Part shown: positions 47,028 to 64,000 of the stretch, in pieces | Layout: each line of letters begins with the position of its first letter | Position numbering within the stretch: position 1 is the stretch's first letter | Origin: Brassica napus | Lineage: Eukaryota > Streptophyta > Magnoliopsida > Brassicales > Brassicaceae | Direction of reading: 5' to 3' | Assembly: GCF_020379485.1 (NCBI RefSeq) | Contig: NC_063450.1 | Coordinates: forward strand, 47,396,681-47,460,680 | DNA: 64,000 nucleotides | Position numbers and translations under genes: made by a program | Notes under the pieces: model-generated | Seen by the model: only the letters and a program-made list of their open reading frames with translations | Told to the model about the DNA's origin: nothing | The model's database searches: none

Positions 47028-47878
47028 TTTTTTTTTTTCCATCTATTTAGTTTTATTGATGGGTCAACAGAGCATAAAGCCCAGTACAAAATAGCATAAA
47101 GCCCGAGAAAACAAAACAGTAAAGTCCGTCAGGGACAAAAACAAAACAAGCCCAAGGCCCAAAGTCATAAACTGAACGGTGCCACTACTGTACACGCGTC
47201 CAGCAACACTCTTGCCCGCACACGTGTTGAGGCCCCCGCCTCACTGAGACACGCGTCAGCCGATCACCACATCGGTACCCGAAACGTCAAGGTTAGCCGG
47301 AGAAGATGAAGAACGGCCACTAGTTTCGCCGGAACACACCGGATCAAAACACCGTACCCGTCTTCAATCACCAAACTATTCCAACGGAGAGCTCCATCGA
47401 GGACAGTCCCGAGATCTCATCCAAAGCCACCGGAAACATCACTGACGATTTAAAACCACACCCAAACCAATGAATTTCACCCTAAGGCGCAAACAAGCGA
47501 GCCATCGCACACACTCCGATCTACGAAATCACCAAGGATTAAACCGCCTACAATCAATCCTTCCGCGCCGACATAACAGCATGCGACACAAGACTCAGAT
47601 CGAGAGGCACAGTAACAATAGAGATCACATAATCATAGATCGGTTACACGCAAAGACAAAGCCAGCGATGACGGTGCTGAAGGAGCCACCGCCTCCCGGA
47701 AACCATAAGCCGGCGAAGAAGAACTAGAAAAACTTCTTCTTCCCAGAATCAAACCCGGTGAAACGGGAAACTAAGCCGGAGAGGATCCGACAAACAAAAA
47801 AAAAAATCAGAGCTTTCTCTCTCCTCTGTGTAAAATTCTAGAGAGGGAACAGAGAAGAGAGAGAAAGTCAGAGATTAC
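47028..47878 (-). mobile_element. 0.85-kb non-autonomous poly(A) retroposon
   Basis: A GC-richer island in AT-rich DNA. Read on the minus strand it starts gtaatctctgactttctctc, is CT-rich, then GC-rich, and ends with aataaaac...atgg followed by a poly(A) tract (T run 47025-47038 on the plus strand). The 16-bp repeat tacccaaaacaaattt lies on both sides (47012-47027 and 47879-47894). No significant protein is encoded and there is no tRNA-like head, so it is neither a normal LINE nor a tRNA SINE. Size and structure recall Sadhu retroposons of Brassicaceae, or a non-autonomous LINE; this assignment is a guess. Confidence 0.75.
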
Positions 47879-47894
47879 TACCCAAAACAAATTT

Positions 47895-49228
47895 ACTATT
47901 TAAATGAGAATTATTAAAGTTCGCAATTTCTAATAGGTTTTAACATTGTTCTTCCACGCCAGCATGAGTAAGACAAATTCGCTTTAAACTTTTAAGACAT
48001 AAGAGATAACGAAACTTTGACGAAATAAATTTAATTATGGCTTTCTGTCAAAATGTAGTTATTGTTTAAGATGTAAAGTTGTAGTTTGAAGTTTAGTTCC
48101 CATTTGTGTAAGTCAGAGAAAACATACAAAAAAAATAGGAATGACTTCACGAGATGGAAATGTCAGGTTTGGTTCTATAAAAAAAGCCGAGCCTTGTAAG
48201 TTGTAACTATGATGTGGTCAGAATATTCCCCTATACTTTAGGAAGGGTCACCCTGACCCCTAATTGTATTTACACTTTTGAAGAGAACACTAGGCAAAAA
48301 AAAAAGAAAATGAAAGAGAAAAAGGCAACTAAATGGAGAAAATATATATAAAAGCATAGATAACTACGTCTACCGGTAGGTAAAGAAAGAAGTAATCCTG
48401 CGAAATACGAAAAAGCGGACCAGCTGTGTTGACTGCACTAGGGTCTAATCAGATAGTTTTGAATATATGTGGTGGTTACTAAGATATTTCTTTTTTGAAA
48501 CTAGGTTACTAAGATATTCCTTTTAAAATAATACATTTGATCATATTTAATAGTTTTGAATATATGTGGTTACTAACATTTTTTTTTGAACTTAGCTTGC
48601 CTCACATTTCCTTTTAAAATATAACATTTGCCTCACATTTAATATTTTGAATATATGTGGTTACTAAAATTTTCCTTTAAAAAATAAGAAATTTGCATCA
48701 TATTTAATATTTTTGTATATATATATACACATTTAGAGCATGCTCACCGGTTAAGAGACTATAAACTTATAAAGGTTTCATCTAATTAATTCTAAAATAA
48801 AAACTAAATCAACCCAATATTTCTTACTTTCCAAATTTTCATAATCTATTATTACATATCTGATTTTCTACTTATTTCTTACTTTTTCATTTCTATTTTT
48901 TTTTTTTATCTTTTAATGTCTAAGAAACTAGTTTAGATACGAACGAACATTGCCAGTGTTCTAAGATTTTTTTGAAAGTAACCAATACAGCGCCGACCAA
49001 TTGATCGAATCCGACGACATTGTTTTCATCAACTAATAATTTTCTATTTGCGATATCAGATGGCCTTAATCTTACCACAGATGTCTAAAATCTAACTAAA
49101 TATATAAAAAGTTAAAAGGTTAACTATTGACAGAAAACAAGATGTATAGAATCGTTTTGGATATTGCATGGTTTTTTTGTTTTTTTTTTTAACTTTGGAT
49201 ATTGCATGGTTTTGGCTTTACATTTGTA
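47895..49228. other. AT-rich spacer
   Basis: Contains a short repeated motif, gaatatatgtggttactaa, at about 48460-48475, 48555 and 48650, giving a loose array of about 90-bp units. A MITE-like end (tttagagcatgctcaccgg) lies near 48732. No gene. Confidence 0.45.
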
Positions 49229-50411
49229 CTAGTTCAAGATCCGCGCAATTGCACGAGATGAATGTTATATATAAAAATATTTTTATACATTATATTTATT
49301 TGTATTCATTTACGTATTATGTATATAGTTAAATTAGAGTAACCACATAAATCAAAACAAATACATCTTGTTTATTTACGATGTTTTTTTGATAAATTAA
49401 TCAAAACAATCATTTTATTTATTTTATATAGTATATAACTAAATTTTAATGACATGGACATAGATATATAGTATATTTTAATATAAATATTTATTATTGA
49501 GAATTCATATTTATATGATAAACAAAAAATTTCTAATGTGCGATTTTTGAATGCAAATTTCAAAATTAAATATTAAAGTTTTAATACTTTTTCAATACAA
49601 GTTTAGAAATTATCATATTTAAGTATTTTTCTATGTTATATAGTTTAATTTTAAACTATATTTAATATATAATATGAATGCCTAGTAAATGAGACTTCAT
49701 ATTCATGATCATTTGTATCTTGTTATTACCAAAATAATTAAATCATTGATCACAAAATTTTAGTGTAAGACATTTAACGTTTTTAGTAATTTATAGTCGT
49801 TTTAAAAATTCAAAATATAACATATAAAAAAATTATTATTTTTATTAGATGATTAATGTGATTGTTTAATATCTTTTAATAATATAAAATTAAACAAAAA
49901 AGAAGTAAGATACAAAAATTGTTATCAAATATTTATTATTCATAATCATTAATTGTTATATATACGTTAATCATATTAGACAATTCCGTAGCTTTTATTT
50001 AAAGAAATTATGAGAATATTCTTTTGTACACTATTTATCAATTTAATAGTTAATTTAATAAAAAATATAATATAAGTTAAGATGAACTTACCTATTTTTC
50101 TAAGAATTTTGAATTTCAAGGATATACAAGTCTACATTAAAGGAATCGAAGAGGAAACGACCTACACATCGAAGAGCAATGTTTTCAACAAAAGCAACTA
50201 GCGATACGACTATACTTAGTCTATGTAAAAATTGTGATGCAGTATGTTACTCACCAAACTGATTAATCCAGCCCGCTAAAGAGCAAGAACGATAATCTAA
50301 TAGACTCAACTAGTACAATCGTCAATATATTTATCATCAATTAATTTTATATTATTTGCATTAATTAATATATGACATTTGTCTTCTTAACTATTATATA
50401 AGATTAAGAGA
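49229..50411 (-). mobile_element. non-autonomous Helitron, reverse orientation
   Basis: On the minus strand it starts A|TCTCTTAATCTTATATAA (50411) and ends with hairpin-forming gtgcaattgcgc and gatcttgaaCTAG|T (49232-49229). The interior, reverse complemented, is similar to the Helitrons at 5008 and 12710 (caattaatgatt, gaataataaa, tgtttaatttta). A 28-bp direct repeat, gtcaatatatttatcatcaa plus attaatttt-type sequence, is at 50321 and 50418, just inside and outside the inferred end, so the exact 5' boundary has some doubt. Confidence 0.6.
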
Positions 50412-50471
50412 TAATGAGTCAATATATTTATCATCAATTAATTTTTAGGTTAAACGTCATTTAACTTAATA

Positions 50472-53361
50472 TCTATATATATAAAAATATGTTTGCTTCA
50501 CTCCTGTGCGTCCACGTCAGCGCCTGATTAAAAACTCTTGCTCTATGAGATCGACACGTGGCGTTGCATTTTAAATCAATTCTGATCTGCGCTTCGGCGA
50601 TTTATTCCTATTTTGTTTAATGGGCTTCTAATTAAACCTCGTGAGATGTTCCAGTTAATTAATTCCAACCCGTGAACCGAAACATCAAAGGTCGACGAGT
50701 TCTCGCAGTTGCCTTCCTTGATAGATCTAGGGTTCTTCGCTCTGAGTTTGTGATCAAGCCAGACTCTAATGGAGGTTGTTCGAGGTTCACAGTCTCAAAT
50801 ATCTGTCTGGAATCACTGATTTGGTGACTTTCGCGACGTTTCGCACATGATTCGTCGACTATGTTATGTTACGGTATTAAGTGTTCCTCCCCTTAAGCAT
50901 CAATCTTTCCTCCTTGGATCCACGACGCCCACGATTTCTCATTCATTAATACCCAGCTTCTAGAGAATTTATTGGTATGTATCTAGCGTCACACATTTTA
51001 CTATATATGCACTATCATCTTCATGTTATTCTTTTATTCACTCACAATTCATTAAATGGACATATAGGCTGCATAGGGAGAGAATCCATAAAACACTCAG
51101 TTAACCCTTTTTATTGCATACATGGTTGGGAAGACTTACACCCTCCAGGTCAGGATTAGTAGCTACAACTTCACAGCCAATCACCAAACCTTCACTATAT
51201 TTCGCATATTGAACGAGCCTGATCGTCTGCCACTGCATGACTTTGTAACTCAAGTACGTTTTAATCTATATTCTATCCTGTCTCTTTTGTAGTGCGAAAA
51301 TAATGATGTGTGATGTTTTTAATAGGACGGCTTCGATGATAATGACGCTGATATGCCTGGGAGTGTATCGGTGCCTACTAAGGTGGACATTGATGACACT
51401 GATTATGAGGAGGTACCAACTGCAGTAACTACTTCAACGGGTGTTAACAACAGTAAGTCTCTCACTGCAGGGACTTCCAAGGTTTCCAAGAAGGACGGTG
51501 TCGCTTAATGCTTAGGCATCAATGTTCTCTGTTTCAATAATGCTTAGGCATCAATATTGGGTTTTTTTAAGACGTGACATCTGCTTCTGTTTTTTTAATT
51601 TCTAAACAATGTGTATTTTCTGAAATATATTTTAAATTATGTTTGGCTTTAAGGTTTGTACGACTGGTTTAAGTTTACGCAAACCTATAAATAGTTTCCC
51701 TTAGTTCAACAGATTTTGTTTTGAATGAATCAAGAATTCAAGTAGATACAAGGGATGGTGCACCTAATTCCTACCCATTAGCGATGAAACATTAGCCGGT
51801 CATTTTATATAATACTATCAGACCTAAAACTATTAGGTACGGCTCAGTCATTAAATAGGCCCATGCCTAAATTCAGAGAAATCCTAAATCATTCTAACAA
51901 ACAAGAATCATGGGTCACAAAGTCTGAGTGCTGACAAAAAAAAAGTTATTATGTAAATATTTTTCATATACGTTTGAAATACATTAACCTAACTAAGCAT
52001 AAAATTCCTATGAAAAAATTCAATATTTTGTAGTTACGACAAAAATACTCCCAAAAATAAACCGGGGGAGGTTCAGGAAAATATATACCAAAATTAAGAA
52101 AACAAATTACTGTGTGTCATTAAAAAATATATATATATATATCCTAAATATATATGTGTTTGGATACAACAATACAATGAATTGTATCCTAAAGACTTGC
52201 CCATATCCAACTACCGTTGGTCGAAGGTTTATATGCTTATCAAAGTCTGCATATTATGATTTTAAAGTAATTATTGTTTTGATTCTACTTTATAACTTTA
52301 TATTATAGTAATGGACTATAATAGATAATTAATTTCATAATAATATAATTTTAAAAATCATGCACAAAATAGCTATTCAGTGAATCGATGTTACATGATC
52401 CAAAAATGCAGCTTGCAATATATCTATTGAAAAATATAATATTATGAAAATAAAATAACTATATTTCATAAAAAATTACTAAACAAAATTATGGTAAATT
52501 TTTAAGGAAATAATAAACTAATTATATATATATATATAAAATAAAACCAATGTACAAAAATCATATTCAAAAGGTAATCAAATAAAAATAAAACAACAAC
52601 CAATTATACTCTAAAACTAATAATAATATTTGTTTAATAATCTTAATCAGTTTGGATGATATGGTTTAATTGAATTTTTTAATAAAATATGTATATTCTT
52701 AAATAATCAATTTCAGAAACAAAATTAAAATTTTCATATTATCTACAACAGTAGGTTTAGAAATGTATAAAAAGAAAAAGGTAAAATAATTACATTAATG
52801 AAAAATATTTTTTTATTAATTTATAAAATCTTTTATTTTTAGTAAAAAAACAAATAGTAAAGATTAACATTATTTTAGTTTAGAGCAAACCAAGTATTCT
52901 TACACGTATATTAAAATATAATCTATTTTTAATTATTTTTCATTTGCTTACCCGTCAATAGGATGAGATCATATAAAACAAATCAACTTCAGAGTTCTAC
53001 AATTTCACATGAAACACATCAAATTCCTTCTCCGGTTATTAAGAAGACTTTTAAAAACAATACAAATTAATACAAAAGGTTAACATTTACTTCTTATTGG
53101 ATTCTTAAATGGTATGGATAAAAATAATTAAACAAATAGAAACATATGCAAATTTCTTCAAAAACATCCGTATAAATATACTATTAGGTAGGAGTACGCT
53201 GCACTAAAATTATATAAAACTCACCGATTATTTGGTCGATAAGATATTACTAAACCGAGACGGAGATAACAAAATCAAAAATAAATTGATCCAACAACAT
53301 ATTCAACTACTTAAAAACGTTACATAATCCAAATCCCGCGCGTAACGCGGACCGACCCTAG
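50472..53361 (+). mobile_element. Helitron carrying an RPA1-like gene end
   Basis: Starts A|TCTATATATATAAAAATATG (50472) and ends with hairpin CCGCG-CGTAA-CGCGG (53336-53350) followed by accgaccCTAG|T (CTAG 53358-53361). Length 2.9 kb. It contains the end of a replication-protein-A-like gene (51122-51508) but no Rep/helicase, so it is non-autonomous. The region from 52000 to 53300 is AT-rich filler. Confidence 0.75.
51122..51508 (+). pseudogene. RPA 70-kDa-like C-terminal fragment inside a Helitron
   Basis: Two exons, 51122-51253 and 51326-51508, join in frame. They encode VGKTYTLQVRISSYNFTANH, then FRILNEPDRLPLHDFVTQ and an acidic tail (DGFDDNDADMPGS ... YEEVPTAVTT) ending at TAA. Plant Helitrons often encode RPA1-like single-strand-DNA-binding proteins, and this looks like the last OB-fold piece and tail of one. 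The upstream 600 bases are GC-richer but have no clear frame. The ATG at 51122 may only be an internal Met of the ancestral gene. Confidence 0.6.
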
Positions 53362-54131
53362 TAGTATCATAATTTGATCTATATTATCCATTCTGATCTA
53401 TAATCAATCAGATCCAAAGCTGGTCAATTGATCATTATCTAAATATTATATGATTTACGACAAAAATATCATTATCCCAAATTAAGTATCAGAAACAATG
53501 TTTCACATCGGAACTTGAAAGGATCCTAATTGCTTTTTTTTAACACCAAATCCCTTACCATCTCTCTAAACAGAGAGAGAAACATAGTCAAACATTACAA
53601 AGAACATCTTTAGCTAACGTATCAGCTAGCGAATTGAAACGTCTCGAAATAAAAGAGAAAGTACATATATTCAATATCATTGGTAATTCCGTAGAGTTCA
53701 GCCAGAGAGGACGTTGTAGAGGTAATCAACACTTTTTTTATTATAAAATGTTAAATATTATACCAATTTTCGTTTTGGACGGAAGTTACAACACAATGAC
53801 TGGTAGCGAAAATGAAAAACAACAATACAACAACAAAAACAATCTACGGACAACAACGACACTTTTTCTAAGGTCTGTTCAACACTTGACGGTCTGAGTT
53901 AACACAGATTAGAAATGGTCCTCATTTTACCCAAAAAACTAATGGTTCTCCATCGTGTTTCTTATTTTTGCTAACTAGTGTATTTTTCAACATACTATTC
54001 CGAAAATATTATATAGTTTTAGCAACAAAAGATGAAAATAATATATATATATAGTTTTTACAAAATTAGGTTACTTTGTAAATTGGAGTCAATTTAGTTA
54101 ATCTTATCAAGAAAGACAATTAGGTGATAGA
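53362..54131. other. spacer between Helitron and SINE
   Basis: AT-rich; an open frame of 87 codons at 53634-53897 has no recognisable domain and Asn/Lys composition typical of random AT-rich DNA. Nothing supported. Confidence 0.45.
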
Positions 54132-54146
54132 ACTATTTTTATGCAA

Positions 54147-54360
54147 ACCAGCGGGGTTAGCCTAGTGGTACTTGAGGGAGCTTCGGCCCTGATACGGTTC
54201 CGGGTTCGATTCCCACTGGCCACACGGATATGAGCTATGCTTTCGGCTCATTTGAATGCCCAGGAGAGGGTCTATCCGTGGGTTGTATCTCTACCCGGAG
54301 GTTAGGTCTGTGTCTTTAATAGACCCGGGTTTAACCCTTTTTGTTTTAAAAAAAAAAAAA
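54147..54360 (+). mobile_element. tRNA-derived SINE
   Basis: About 214 bp. The head has Pol III boxes: A box TTAGCCTAGTGG and B box GGTTCCGGGTTCGATTCCC, 33 bases apart. A body unrelated to tRNA follows, and the tail is ttttaaaaaaaaaaaaa. Target-site duplication actattNttatgca at 54132-54145 and 54360-54373 (one mismatch). This is the structure of Brassicaceae SB-type SINEs. Confidence 0.88.
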
Positions 54361-54373
54361 CTATTCTTATGCA

Positions 54374-55433
54374 TGAACAATCAAGGAAGAACCCCGACAG
54401 TTTGGCAACCAAAGATATCAGTCAAATCTGGAATAGTGCTACTGTAACTATGATCTGTCTTTTGCTTTACTTTTCGACCAAGCAACTTATTGACTATTAG
54501 GATAGTATTTTTTTTTGGTCATACTATTACGATAGTATATGTAACACTAATTAAGCAACTATATCTTACAACTGTAATATAATTATGTACTCTCAGTCAA
54601 CGAAATACACTTGAAATTCTTGAAGCTAGTATCAAAACCGTGCCTGAATTTTGTAGGCCCCCAAGCACAAAATATATTTTGGCTCTTTAATTACTTATTT
54701 TGTTAAAAACATTAAAATTTATGGGCAAAAAATCGAACTCCCACCCCTTTATCGAATAGAATTGGACAAACACCAGTAGAACTAACTACACTTTGATAAA
54801 AATATTGGTCCTTAAAATACTTACACACATCAGGGTCCCAAACATGTGTTTGGTCAGCCTATAGTCAGGGACGGCCCTGACCACTATTCTTTTCTCTGTT
54901 TCAGTAGTTTAACAAACACTCACATGTACATCATATTATCTAAAAAGAAGAAAAAACATATTTGTACCCATAAGCCTTTTATAAAAAAAAACATGTTATT
55001 GTAAACTAGGTTAGTTTTAAAGGAGAAAAGTAATAGAATAGAATGATGGAAATATCTAAATTTTACTTTTGACATTAATGAAATATTTGAACTAGACCGG
55101 TCGTTGGTTCAATCCACCGGTACAATTATTATATGTCAAATGGTTTTCAGAGTTGCATAATCAATTTTATGCACTACATACAAGTTTATAAAAATGGAAA
55201 AAGTAAATAATCATAGGGAAAACAAAGAAAATAAAAGCAATTAAAGTTAGCTTTTAGATAGCAAAAAAAAATATCAAAACTAAAAAAAAAAATATCCATT
55301 CATAAAATAAGAAAATTAATAACAGAAATTCGCTAAATTATTAATGTTTTTGCTTATCCAAGGAAAGAAGGTTCAGGATAAACAGCAGAAGCGCCTGCAT
55401 GAAATAAGTTGTCAAAGAAGGTTACGGGCTCTC
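54374..55433. other. spacer with DNA-transposon remnant
   Basis: A segment at about 54640-54895 contains ttgtaggcccccaagcac and agtcagggacggccctgacc, resembling the ends of degenerate transposon families widespread in Brassicaceae. Nothing else recognised before the BSK stop codon at 55434. Confidence 0.4.
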
Positions 55434-59041
<3,608 letters not shown>

Positions 59042-59651
59042 CAAAAGAAATGAGATTCTTCCAAGCAATGGGAAATGTGAAAGAGTAAGTTGATAATCAA
59101 AAATGATTATGCCGAGAGAAGATTGTGCCTCTCGCTCTGAGTGAGTTTGGATTATATATTATGTTTGGCATTGTTCTATGTATAAGGGGGAGAGGCAAAA
59201 CAAGAATAAAACTGAAAATTATCACAGAAAGAGTAAGAATATATATATTTTTGAAAACAATTGAGAGAGAAGTAGGTTTTTTGAGTTTCTGTTTTAACAT
59301 ATATATATATAAATCCAATCAAAAGGATTATTTACCATAAAATGATTGACTTTAATTATATATTACCAACCAACAGCTAAGATATACTCCTTACATAAAA
59401 TCCTTACAGGAAAGTCTAAACGCCAATCAAAAGCTACAGAATGTCAAATAAAAAAAAATATTTCATGCGAAACAAAATATATACCTTAACTTGCATGCAT
59501 GTATCTAACACAAGACTCTTTGTCTAATCAGAGAGCTAGTTTGCTTCTCTAATTAATTCCTTTTATTTCATGCTAGAAGTTGGAAGTAGTGTTTCCTTTA
59601 TGCTGACGCATTTTGGTTATTTACCTATGGATATGTAAAGCTATCATGCCT
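59042..59651. other. BSK intergenic spacer
   Basis: Holds the leader and promoter of the complete BSK gene; the first 220 bases are similar to 63753-63970 upstream of the second BSK gene. TA-rich (tatatatata) at about 59300. No other gene. Confidence 0.5.
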
Positions 59652-59714
59652 ATGAGAAAGACCTTCTCTCAAATACAGTCGCATATGGAACGGTCATCAT
59701 CCTCACCAACTGGT
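59652..59714 (-). pseudogene. orphan remnant of BSK exon 9
   Basis: Sequence gagaaagaccttctctcaaa, then tacagtcgcatatgga and catcatcctcaccaactgg, matches the 5' part of the last BSK exon (LVRMMTSSPYATVFARRSFS) including its splice acceptor, but has a small internal deletion and the rest of the exon is missing. Confidence 0.75.
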
Positions 59715-59758
59715 AAAAAAAAACAGGTTTACTAGTTGTTTTAGATATGATACACTAA

Positions 59759-60665
59759 CTAGATTTTGATCCGCGCTTTCAAAGCGAGGAAATATATTTG
59801 TTGACAAATTTATTGATATAACTGTTTGTTAATTAATTTATTTCGCTATAAACATTTTCGGTTTTCGTTCGACTCTAATTTGCTTTTATTGGTTTTCAAT
59901 TTCAGTTTGGTTGTGGTTTTTGGTTTAGAAATATATGAAAAATTTTGGTTATATATGAAGTTGAGTTTTGGTTAAAGTGATTGAATATTTTGATATTTTG
60001 TGTGGTATGGATATATAAAAATTTCGAATTTATTGGATCTTTTTGTCATCCGTCCGATTGTCCATTTCGATTGTTTTCGGTTGTGGTTACATTTCTGTTT
60101 TAAATCATTTCAAATAATTGAGGTAAAATAAAAAAAATATTTATATTGTGAATCACCAATATAATACAATGGGAGAAATATTTAAAAAATTATTTTATTT
60201 ACATATCTATTTATTTAAGGTATAAATAATATAGGAAAGAATAACAAATAATTTTAATAACGTAAAGTTACTATATTAAGAAACAAATGTTATAGTTTTA
60301 TTAAAAATATAATCTGTAATGTTTATATTATGAAAAAATTATAATGTCGATATTTTATATTTTCAAATATTTTAATTTGCTGAAAAGAATTAAAATGAGA
60401 CGCACTATTACTTGATTTTAAAATCACATGCAAAAATGATCAAGTTGGGTCGCAAAAACCAATTCAACCAAAAAGCAAAGAAAACATATATCTTATTTTA
60501 TTTTAATAGGCCCAAGTCCACTGCCATTGCAAATCTAGTTTATTGTTTTAACCGACAAAATCAGGTTTATTATTGGAAAAATCACTAAGTTAATGAAAAA
60601 TTTTGTAATTAATTAGAAAAGTCAGGAGCATAATCCCAAAAAATATTATGCTTTAATAGTATAGA
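59759..60665 (-). mobile_element. Helitron inserted in the former BSK-2 last intron
   Basis: On the minus strand it starts A|TCTATACTATTAAAGCATAA (60665) and ends with hairpin cgctttgaaagcgcgg and atcaaaatCTAG|T (59762-59759). Flanks are tacactaa and tctgatgattgg, while the sister intron of the complete BSK gene reads tacacttatctaatatgatt at the same place. That sister sequence serves as the empty site. 907 bp, AT-rich, no gene. Confidence 0.82.
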
Positions 60666-61876
60666 TCTGATGATTGGATTTTTCTGTTTGTTTATTTTGT
60701 TTTGTTTTGTTTTATTTATGAGTTTCGTTTCATATTAAATATCGTTTAAGGTTTTTTCACACCTCTTAAAATCTCTTAAACTTGATATGTTAAATATTTT
60801 TTAAATTTGCTTGTGTCATCATCACATTGATTTTGAAAAAAAAAATATAATAACATGATTTAGTAAGAAATGTGACATATATTCTATCTTATTATGACAT
60901 ATATTTAATGAAAAATATTTTGATTTTAGAAATATTCTTAAAATAAGTTGATAAAAAATAATTTGACTACATACCATAACAGTAGATTCTTAAAATGAGA
61001 TAATGATTAAATTTGGCAACATACCATAACTGTAAATCATATACATAATTATTATTAAAATTATGAGAAAATACTATAATTGATAGTATAAATATATATA
61101 CCCTGTCATATTAATTTTAAATATATCATAACGAAAAAATGGTTAAAATTCATAATTCTATGAATATTTAACTAAATATTTTAAAGTTATACTTAGATCT
61201 ATTAATTAGCATAAATATTTGATTAGTTGAGTTTTCAAGTATTGAATTTATTTGAATTTAAACGCTATAAAATGCATCGTATAAGACTGACAAATTAAGA
61301 TAATACAATAATAAAATTAATTGATTAATATATTTCAACCAACAAATGTATAAAAAACATGTACATGAAATTATAGTGTTAAATATAAACCTATTTAAAA
61401 TAAATATATCTATTTTCATTTTAACTTAATTTTAACTAAAACTTAACTAAATAAAAATTAAATTAAAATATTTTTAAACTAAGTAGAAAAATTAAATAAA
61501 TAATAATTAATGATTTCAGTTTTTATTTTAAAACAGGTAAAACATAATTTTTAAATATAACTTTTTAAAAACATTTCTTCGCATGCACAAGAAACCACCG
61601 AGTTACAACTAAATGCTATGTTTTGTTTCTAACTAATGTATATTAATTTGTTGGAATTTGATAATTATGAAAGTAAAACAATATGGATAAAACTGGAAAA
61701 TTTGATAAAGAGAAGTTTTGAAATTATAAAATAAAATTAAAATAGAACAAAATTTAAAGTGCAGAACGACCATACATGAAACGGATAGAGTACTTTTGAA
61801 TAAGATTTAATCAAGATATGTTAGTGAAGTCCTTGTCTCTGAAGGCACTTTCTCCCGAGTTCTTTGTTTAAACCAG

Positions 61877-63752
<1,876 letters not shown>

Positions 63753-64000
63753 CAAAAGAAATGAGATTCTTCCAAGCAATGGGAAATGTGAAAGAGTAAG
63801 TTGATAATCAAAAATGATTATGCCGAGAGAATATTGTCTCTCCCTCTGAGTGAGTTTGGATGATATATTATGTTTGGCATTGGTGCTATGTACAAGGAGA
63901 AGAGGTAAAAGAAGAATGAAAACTGAAGTCACCACAGAAAGAGTAAGAATATATTTTTGGATAACAATGGAGAAAAAATTAGCTTTTGAGTTTCTGATTT
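63753..64000. other. BSK2-copy upstream region
   Basis: Leader and proximal promoter of the truncated BSK gene, similar to 59042-59290. No further gene before the window edge. Confidence 0.5.

Noticed and set aside
47470..47727. 85-codon open frame inside the retroposon
   Set aside because: It is on the strand opposite to the poly(A) polarity, arginine/histidine-rich from GC composition, and has no domain.
53634..53897. 87-codon plus-strand frame
   Set aside because: Composition fits random AT-rich DNA and there is no promoter, splice or domain support.
54147..54220. Possible tRNA gene on the plus strand
   Set aside because: A and B boxes are present but cloverleaf stems do not close, and the poly(A) tail and target-site duplication show a SINE.

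Overview
This is plant nuclear DNA, almost certainly from a Brassicaceae crop relative (Brassica/Raphanus type). Genes are intron-rich with GT-AG introns, intergenic DNA is very AT-rich and full of Helitrons, MITEs and non-LTR retroposons, and the gene order matches, from memory, Arabidopsis chromosome 4 around At4g17895 to At4g17980: UBP20, a PLATZ factor, a PPR protein, an ATL RING protein, AHL13, ALMT12 and NAC071. Several genes I remember in that Arabidopsis interval (a second ATL, PIG-W, a TPR gene) are not seen, as expected after fractionation of a polyploid. Exon boundaries were worked out by hand by joining reading frames at GT-AG (or GC-AG) sites and checking phase. Organism and orthology are inferences.

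Layout: 0.3-2.8 kb, ubiquitin-specific protease (+). 5.0-8.0 kb, a nested transposon stack: an old Helitron, inside it a 22-bp minisatellite, inside that a LINE copy truncated at its 3' side with poly(A) and a target-site duplication. 10.5-12.2 kb, PLATZ gene (+). 12.7-13.7 kb, a Helitron. 15.2-16.6 kb, PPR gene (-). 17.4-18.3 kb, ATL RING-H2 ligase (-).

19.3-34.2 kb is the unusual part. An AT-hook gene (AHL, minus strand) stands head to head with a lysine-rich single-NYN-domain gene (NYN-K), followed by a gene encoding NYN-C2H2-NYN-C2H2. The block has been duplicated, giving intact AHL-A, broken AHL-B, a diverged AHL-C, NYN-K1/K2 and double-NYN genes 1/2, plus relics of the AHL promoter (five copies in all). 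The single-NYN proteins keep the acidic residues expected of a NYN ribonuclease. The double-NYN proteins appear to lack one of them, and their two modules are nearly identical at the DNA level in the first half but strongly diverged in the second.

38.3-40.5 kb, ALMT12-like anion channel (+). 41-43.1 kb, Helitron with a duplicated 5' end. 43.1 kb, tRNA-Cys(GCA) (-) followed by two MITEs. 44.6-45.7 kb, NAC071-like factor (-). 47.0-47.9 kb, a 0.85-kb poly(A) retroposon (-) with a 16-bp target-site duplication. 49.2-53.4 kb, two Helitrons side by side, the second carrying the end of an RPA1-like gene. 54.1-54.4 kb, a tRNA-derived SINE. 55.4-63.8 kb, a tandem pair of brassinosteroid-signalling-kinase (BSK) genes (-): the first complete, the second missing its TPR tail and carrying a Helitron in its degenerate last intron. 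The window ends just upstream of the second BSK gene.

The single-copy genes have no evident shared pathway; the only locally coordinated group is the AHL/NYN block.
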